DNA from: Flavobacterium sp. J372
GTDB taxonomy: Bacteria; Bacteroidota; Bacteroidia; Flavobacteriales; Flavobacteriaceae
Direction of reading: 5' to 3'
DNA length: 64,000 bases
Assembly: GCF_024699965.1 (NCBI RefSeq)
Contig: NZ_JAJOMZ010000004.1
Coordinates: 124,001 to 188,000, forward strand
The stretch's first letter is position 1. Every line of letters starts with the position of its first letter. Under the pieces are notes generated by a model. It saw only the letters and a program-made list of their open reading frames with translations. It searched no databases and had not been told where the DNA came from. The translations under genes were made by a program, and so were the position numbers. Of the stretch, positions 59,423 to 64,000 are shown piece by piece.

Positions 59423-59600
59423 GCCTTAGAGACTGAGCAACTAAGCTACTGAGCTGAGCTTCCATCATTTGCCCCTGACTTTAGTTAGGGGCTCAAAGAG
59501 AGTGAATTGGCTTTAGCCGAATACTTCATTGGAAAAATTTGGCTAAAGCCAATACCTGATTCAACCGTCAACCCTTGACTAAAGTCAGGGGCAAATGATG
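59423..59600. repeat. Palindromic intergenic repeat element with nested hairpins
   Basis: The core (59463-59600) starts and ends with arms CATCATTTGCCCCTGACTTT and its reverse complement (27 of 29 bases match). Each arm can also fold by itself (CCCCTGACTT/AGTTAGGGG and TTGACT/AGTC), and a second inverted pair ATTGGCTTTAGCC/GGCTAAAGCCAAT lies inside (59506-59553). The first 40 bases after the M3 stop carry CTTAG/CTGAG words. I see no gene and no transposase here. This resembles a REP/MITE-type repeat, but other copies in the genome would have to be found to prove that. Confidence 0.6.
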
Positions 59601-59810
59601 CCAGTCTTCGTGCGGTAGTTTGTGTTTAGGACACCCCGCCCTTCGGGCACCCCTCTGAAAGAGGGGAATAAGCCCCCTTAACCCCGAAGGGTAAACAACT
59701 TTATTCACTAAACATTCTTTATGAACCTTTGAGCTGCTTTGCGAATCTTTGCGGAATTAGCACGAGTGAAGCTAACCTCAGTACCTAAGCCCCTCAGGAT
59801 CTCAGGTACT
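59601..59810. repeat. Repeat-like spacer with short hairpins
   Basis: No gene is seen. It contains CCCTTCGGG, CCCCTCTGAAAGAGGGG and ACCCCGAAGGGT, all short palindromes, then a degenerate CTTTGCGAATCTTTGCGG phrase and a CCTAAGCCCCTCAGG-type word. The composition is unlike coding sequence. It reads like decayed or composite intergenic repeats; the identity is not proven. Confidence 0.4.
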
Positions 59811-60164
59811 CTAACCGTGATATACCCTGCTAAAAACTATCTTTTCATCTTTAATCTCCAGTACTTCGGCAACCTGCATGTCGGGTTCACCGTCAACGGT
59901 GCGGGTGTATTCCATAAAAACTCGGTAGTTGTTTGCCGTGAGGGTTTTCACTTTATAGTGTAATGTCGGCAAGCGGTCAAACGCATCCTGCCACCAGCTG
60001 CGCAGGGCGTCTTTACCTTTTACAAGGCCTTCGGTTTCCGGCCGGTGTATTTTCAACTTGGGGCTGAAATGTTCCGCATCATCAGCATATAAATCCAGAA
60101 GCCTTTCAAGCGCCTGTGCATTAAAAGCATCAAACCAACGCATGGCTATTTGTTCGTTGTCCAT
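59811..60164 (-). CDS. NTF2-like/SnoaL-like small protein
   Basis: A 117-residue protein with the cone-shaped NTF2/SnoaL pattern: an N-terminal helix (NEQIAMRWFDAFNAQALERL), LLDLYADDAEHFSPKL, a central helix and a four-strand sheet (NNYRVFMEYTRTVDG, QVAEVLEIKDEKIVFSRVYH). It could be a ligand-binding protein or an enzyme such as an isomerase; no catalytic residues can be assigned. It is flanked on both sides by the same family of palindromic and CTTAG/CTGAG words, and stands alone between the M3 peptidase and the pseudouridine synthase gene. Confidence 0.8.
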   Translation of the reverse strand: MDNEQIAMRWFDAFNAQALERLLDLYADDAEHFSPKLKIHRPETEGLVKGKDALRSWWQDAFDRLPTLHYKVKTLTANNYRVFMEYTRTVDGEPDMQVAEVLEIKDEKIVFSRVYHG

Positions 60165-60176
60165 AAAAAGATCCTT

Positions 60177-60272
60177 AGTGCCTGAGATAGTGAGTATCTA
60201 AGGCTAATAGTTAATAAGCAGAGGTGTGGTGTAGAGACCTCAGGTTCTAAGGAACTTAGGTACTCAGGCACT
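60177..60272. repeat. Inverted-repeat spacer with CTTAG/CTGAG words
   Basis: AGTGCCTGAG (60177-60186) is repeated inverted as CTCAGGCACT (60263-60272), and the space between is filled with CTAAG, CTCAGG and CTTAGG words. Similar words occur at 59423-59460 and 59785-59817. It fills the space between the NTF2-like gene and the pseudouridine synthase. Confidence 0.4.
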
Positions 60273-60276
60273 TTCC

Positions 60277-61200
60277 TTAAATGTTCTTCAGATTAATGAT
60301 TTCCTGTTCCGTCAAAAAGCGGTAGTTGCCACGCGGCAGGTTCTTTTTGGTGAGGCCTGCGAATGATACACGGTCAACCTTAAGCACATCATATTTAAAG
60401 CTTTCAAATATGGCACGTACCACTTTTACATTCGGAGTGCGCAGCTTCAGGCCTATTTCTGTTTTCGGTTCGCCGTCAATGTAGCTTATCTCGTCAATAT
60501 AAAGCCTGTGCCCGTCAAGCGTAACACCCTGGCTCATCTTCTCGAGGTCTTCAAACTTCAGGTTACGGTCAAGCGACACCTGGTATATCTTTGGCGACTT
60601 TTGGTTGGGCTGGGCGAATTTACGTATCATGTCGGTATCGTTGGTGAAAATCAACAATCCGGTTGTATTTTTATCCATACGCCCTATCGGCTGCAGTTTT
60701 GCTTTTGTAGCGCCACGCACCAACTCGGCAACGTTACGCAAATCTCCTTCATCATCACCTGATGTTGTGAAGTTTTTAGGCTTGTTAAGCAATATGTATT
60801 CTTTCTTTTCAGGAGTGATTACGCGGCCATCAAAGTCAACTTTGTCATTCAGCTGCACTTTGTAGCCCATTTCCGTCACGACTTTGCCATTCACTTTCAC
60901 GTTCCCGCTCTGTATGTATATATCCGCATCACGGCGTGAGCACATGCCACTGTTGGCGATGTACTTGTTCAGGCGCATCTCGTCAGGATTGGCTTTTACA
61001 GCAGGTTTTTTAGCAGGCGCAGGTTTGTCGGCAACAGGTTTTGGCCTCGGGTAGCCTGATTTCTTTGCAGACACTCCCGGTTTTGCAGATGCAGCACTTC
61101 TTTTATCGGTTGCCTTCTTTGCAGGTGCACTTTTCTTCGCAGCTGTAGTTTTCTTTGCTCCGGTGCTTTTAGACGGCCCTTTGCTGTTACCCTTGTTCAT
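60277..61200 (-). CDS. RluB/RsuA-family rRNA pseudouridine synthase with basic N-terminal tail
   Basis: A 307-residue enzyme. The first 72 residues are a low-complexity Lys/Ala/Pro/Ser tail, unlike the compact RsuA proteins. It is followed by an S4 RNA-binding domain (MRLNKYIANSGMCSRRDADI, around residues 75-130) and the catalytic domain with Asp176 in GRMDKNTTGLLIF and the KIYQVSLDR motif, ending in NVKVVRAIFESFKYDV and RLP-type NLPRGNYRFL. It converts uridine to pseudouridine in 23S (RluB/RluE-like) or 16S rRNA; the exact site is not clear. It lies 98 bases after the UbiA gene. Confidence 0.9.
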   Translation of the reverse strand: MNKGNSKGPSKSTGAKKTTAAKKSAPAKKATDKRSAASAKPGVSAKKSGYPRPKPVADKPAPAKKPAVKANPDEMRLNKYIANSGMCSRRDADIYIQSGNVKVNGKVVTEMGYKVQLNDKVDFDGRVITPEKKEYILLNKPKNFTTSGDDEGDLRNVAELVRGATKAKLQPIGRMDKNTTGLLIFTNDTDMIRKFAQPNQKSPKIYQVSLDRNLKFEDLEKMSQGVTLDGHRLYIDEISYIDGEPKTEIGLKLRTPNVKVVRAIFESFKYDVLKVDRVSFAGLTKKNLPRGNYRFLTEQEIINLKNI

Positions 61201-61298
61201 AGCGTGAATATTTCGTACAAAGATAGTCGATTTAAGTTGGAATGTTGAAAGTTATAAAGTTTGAAAGTCTTGTTGTCGAAAAATCGAAATAATCGAAC

Positions 61299-62219
61299 CT
61301 AAATCTGCGCAAGCAAATTCCTTCCATTAACCAAAACCTGCGGATCTATAAGCACAATACAGAACACCCCGGTTACAATGAGGAGCTTTAGTATGTTGTG
61401 CAGATGAGTGTATTGCAGCTGTGTTTCCGCCTGCCATAGCTTTATCAGGAAATAGATGATAACCATCATACCTGCGTAAAAGTAGATATCCATATAACCT
61501 ACATCATACACGCTGATAAGAAGTATCACAGGTAGTAAGGTAGTAAACGTAAGTAGTGTGATGATGCGCTTGCTCATCCGCTCGCCAAACATAACCGGGA
61601 TAGTACGGTAGTTATTGGCAAGGTCTCCCGTAATGGTTTCAAGGTCTTTGATGAGTTCCCGGGTGAGGATAAGCAGGTATAGGAATGTAGCGTGCGCAAA
61701 TATTACCTCGTAAAAATTTTTGAAATACATTAGAATACCGAAAAAGGGCAGTACCGCAAGCAATGCCGCAGTAAGGTTACCTATTACAGGGTACTTCTTT
61801 AGCTTGTGTGAGTAAAACCATATCAAAAAAATATAAGCCGAGAAGAACACAGCAGCCCTCCAGGACACGATGAACGCCAAAAGCACCGCAAGTATGTTTA
61901 GTGCGAAGTAAACGTGTAGTTTCGTTTCCTGACTTACCAAACGGTCGAGCATAGACTTGTTTGGGCGGTTAATCAGGTCTTTCTTTGCATCGTAAAAATT
62001 ATTGATTATATATCCTGAAGCGATAGATAGCGATGATGCTAATACAATTAAAAACAGGTTAAGGTCGAGGATAACATCAAGCGCACGTGCTTTAGGATTC
62101 AGGATAAAAATAGCCGAAAGGTACTGCGCTAAAATTATAATCGGGATATTATAGCCTCGCACCACCGAAAACAGGCTGAGGATTTTTAACCATGTAAGCC
62201 TGGCCTTCCTGGATGACAT
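61299..62219 (-). CDS. UbiA-family prenyltransferase
   Basis: A 306-residue membrane protein with about eight to nine hydrophobic segments. The first metal/diphosphate motif is NNFYDAKKDLINRPNKS and the second is DLETITGDLANNYRTIP; the YSHKLKKYPVIGNL block also fits. In Flavobacteriaceae this type is often annotated as geranylgeranylglycerol-phosphate geranylgeranyltransferase, an archaeal-type ether-lipid enzyme, but menaquinone or heme-side-chain transferases are related. It follows the mevalonate kinase gene 11 bases later, supporting an isoprenoid substrate made by that pathway. The true acceptor is not shown by the sequence. Confidence 0.82.
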   Translation of the reverse strand: MSSRKARLTWLKILSLFSVVRGYNIPIIILAQYLSAIFILNPKARALDVILDLNLFLIVLASSLSIASGYIINNFYDAKKDLINRPNKSMLDRLVSQETKLHVYFALNILAVLLAFIVSWRAAVFFSAYIFLIWFYSHKLKKYPVIGNLTAALLAVLPFFGILMYFKNFYEVIFAHATFLYLLILTRELIKDLETITGDLANNYRTIPVMFGERMSKRIITLLTFTTLLPVILLISVYDVGYMDIYFYAGMMVIIYFLIKLWQAETQLQYTHLHNILKLLIVTGVFCIVLIDPQVLVNGRNLLAQI

Positions 62220-62230
62220 AAAATGCGGTA

Positions 62231-63170
62231 TTAAAACTGGTAAACCACCTCTACCTTGTGCCCGTCAAGCGCTTTTTTGGCCCTGTCAATATCCGGGGCA
62301 AAGCCAAGGATGTAACCGCCGCCGCCTGAGCCGCAAAGTTTCAGGTAGTAGTCATTGCTTTCAATGCCCTTTTGCCATAGTTCATGGAATTGCTCCGGAA
62401 TCATTGGCTTGAAGTTATTGAAAACTACTTTTGAAAGCTTCTTGGTGTTCGAGAAAAGTGACTTTGCATCCCCATGAAGAAAGTCATTAATGCAGGCATC
62501 TGTATATTTCAGGAACTGGTTTTTAATCATGGTACGGAAACCTTTATCTTTGAGGCTTTCCATAAAAATCTGTACCATTGGCGCCGTCTCCTTTACAATA
62601 CCCGAATCAAGCAGGAATATTGCGCCCTTGCCTTCAAGATTCTGCATCGGTATGCCTGTAGCCTCGATATTGTCGTGAGAGTTGATAAGGATCGGGATGC
62701 TCAGATAACTGTTAAGCGGGTCAAGCCCAGAGCTTGTACCATGAAAATACGACTCCATCTTACTAAAGATAGTCTTTAGCTGAAGCAATTTTTCACGAGT
62801 AAGGTTTTCAAGAACGGTTATCTTATTGTTGGCATACTGGTCATAAATTGCAGCAACAAGTGCGCCGCTGCTGCCTATGCCATACCCCCTGCGGAATGCT
62901 GCTGTCAAAATACATGCCTGCTTCCACATTAAGCTTTAGCGTATCAAGGTCAAATGTTACCAATTCCGGCTGCTCTGCCTTAAGCTGCTCCAGATGCTTT
63001 ACAAACCCTCGAAGGCTGGCGTTTGATTTTTTGGCAGCTTCGGTTTCGGTATTGTCAACCTTAAGCCCACCATTGTAAAAATTATAAGGTATAGAGAGGC
63101 CTTTAGAGCCTTTGTTTATACCATGCTCCCCGAACAGTAGTATTTTAGAGTAAAATAACGGTCCTTTCAT
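62231..63170 (-). CDS. Mevalonate kinase-like GHMP kinase, one frameshift
   Basis: About 312 residues after correction. The start MKGPLFYSKILLFGEHGIN is the GHMP opening of mevalonate kinases. The given C run at 62885-62889 has five bases where four are needed; with four, PQGYGIGSSGALVAAIYDQY appears, the ATP-binding GHMP loop, instead of a stop. Later SGLDPLNSYLSIPI and LCGSGGGGYILGF (motif 3) fit. The enzyme phosphorylates mevalonate in isoprenoid synthesis. It lies between the diphosphomevalonate decarboxylase and UbiA genes, 53 bases after the former. Confidence 0.88.
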
Positions 63171-63223
63171 CAGGTAATTTTTATTAAAGATACGTAAAAA
63201 ACGCTACTTTAGTATTAATAGTA

Positions 63224-64000
63224 TTACAAATTTTCAGCGCCCTTGCCAATTTGGTCACAAATGTACTGGTTGTTTTGGCAATACACAAGTAGTTCAGCCT
63301 TAATAAATTCCAAAACTTCCGAAGCATATTGCTGTGGATAAAGCACATGCACATTTGCCCCGGCGTCGAGTGTAAAGCATACCGGCACGCCGGTTTTCTG
63401 CCTGTATTGCCATATCTTATTTATAATCTCGAGCGTATTCGGTTTCATCAGGATGAAATACGGTAACGAGGTCATCATCATGGCATGCAGCGTTAGTGCC
63501 TCGCTTTCCACTACTTCAATGAAAGCATTTATATCTCCTTCAGCTAATGCTTTTTTTAATTTTGAAAGATTGGCATGTGCCTGCGTAAAACGCTGCTGCG
63601 CAAACGGGTGGCCATTCATAAGGCCGTGGCCAACTGTGCTGCTCACCTGTTTTTCACCTTTGTCAACCAGCAATATCGTATCCTGATAATTTTTAAATAT
63701 GTGTGCTACCTCACCATCAAACTCTACCCCAAACAAATCAGAACTTCCTGTAATTTCATCATGCTCTCCCCATACTACCATCTCCCCCTTCACACTGCGG
63801 CAGGCGCTGCCCGACCCCAGCCTGGCAAGGAATGATGCTTTTCGGTAAAAATGTACATGGGTCATTTCAGGATTAAGCTCACGCTCAAGGCTCATAAGAC
63901 ACATAGCCAAAGCTGCCATACCCGAAGCTGACGATGCGATGCCGGAACTGTGCGGAAATGTATTGCGGCTGTCAATAGTAAAATGATAGTTTTTAATGAA
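63224..64000 (-). CDS. mvaD: Diphosphomevalonate decarboxylase, C-terminal 258 residues (partial)
   Basis: The frame is open to the right edge of the window, so the N-terminal portion is missing. The visible start includes NTFPHSSGIASSASGMAALA, the GHMP loop of diphosphomevalonate decarboxylases, and then RLGSGSACRSVKGEMVVWGE, the family's substrate/ATP block. Later MMTSLPYFILMKP and FTLDAGANVHVLY (the catalytic Asp region) also match. It makes isopentenyl diphosphate in the mevalonate pathway. Together with the adjacent kinase it shows that this organism uses mevalonate rather than MEP. Confidence 0.93.
   Translation of the reverse strand, partial: FIKNYHFTIDSRNTFPHSSGIASSASGMAALAMCLMSLERELNPEMTHVHFYRKASFLARLGSGSACRSVKGEMVVWGEHDEITGSSDLFGVEFDGEVAHIFKNYQDTILLVDKGEKQVSSTVGHGLMNGHPFAQQRFTQAHANLSKLKKALAEGDINAFIEVVESEALTLHAMMMTSLPYFILMKPNTLEIINKIWQYRQKTGVPVCFTLDAGANVHVLYPQQYASEVLEFIKAELLVYCQNNQYICDQIGKGAENL

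Overview
The window looks like a contiguous piece of chromosome from a member of the Bacteroidota, most likely the Flavobacteriaceae (Flavobacterium or a near relative). The support is taxonomic in several independent ways: type IX secretion (T9SS) sorting domains of both type A and type B, a PorP/SprF-like partner, OmpH-OmpH-BamA-UppS-DUF6089 gene order, a mevalonate pathway rather than MEP, GH97, a MutS and trigger factor of flavobacterial type, signal peptides ending in (F/V)(A/S)Q, and promoters of the Bacteroidota form TTG-N19/20-TAnnTTTG instead of the sigma70 consensus. Almost everything is core or housekeeping; no phage, IS element, CRISPR array or defence island was seen.

Layout. 0-5.5 kb: end of a sugar aminotransferase, galE, a small membrane protein, fabD, a 50-residue lipoprotein, a GH3-type enzyme and a DUF2797 protein. 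5.6-11.4 kb: sppA, a large AsmA-like protein, and a FolK-deoxynucleoside kinase fusion. 11.4-18.1 kb: a T9SS type B lectin-like surface protein, a SpoU methyltransferase, mutS, tRNA-Gly and tRNA-Leu, and a T9SS type A protein. 18.3-22.1 kb: a two-component pair, then a UspA-like protein with a bestrophin channel. 22.2-31.1 kb (all minus): GH97, clpX, clpP, tig, a small membrane protein, and a FadL porin with an SGNH lipoprotein. 31.4-36.1 kb: an AsmA/DUF748-like protein, an alpha/beta hydrolase and pdxJ, then a CBS protein with nadK. 36.2-42.8 kb: the envelope-assembly operon DUF6089-uppS-bamA-ompH-ompH, then murI. 42.8-53.2 kb: gamma-carbonic anhydrase, a PorP/SprF-like protein and a giant T9SS type B adhesin of about 2,880 residues. 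53.4-59.4 kb: Nfu, a third AsmA-like protein and an M3 peptidase. 59.4-64 kb: palindromic repeats around a small NTF2-like gene, an RluB/RsuA-type pseudouridine synthase, and a UbiA prenyltransferase grouped with mevalonate kinase and diphosphomevalonate decarboxylase.

How the genes fit together. Much of the window builds the outer membrane: BamA and two Skp/OmpH chaperones fold barrels, UppS and MurI feed peptidoglycan, three AsmA-like proteins probably move lipid, FadL imports hydrophobic molecules, and the adhesin plus PorP/SprF pair decorates the surface through T9SS. ClpP, ClpX, trigger factor and SppA form a proteostasis group.

A caution that changes the annotation: nine genes, several of them normally essential, are broken by a single-base length change in a homopolymer run, and in each case correcting one base restores an excellent family match. 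This pattern is best explained by sequencing or consensus error. It also creates a false OmpH-MurI fusion and splits the giant adhesin into three. Genes affected are given at their reconstructed full length. I did not find a convincing undescribed system; the items most worth a second look are the adhesin locus with its internal base-composition step, the nested palindromic repeat at 59.46-59.60 kb, the UbiA-mevalonate cluster, and the FolK-kinase fusion.
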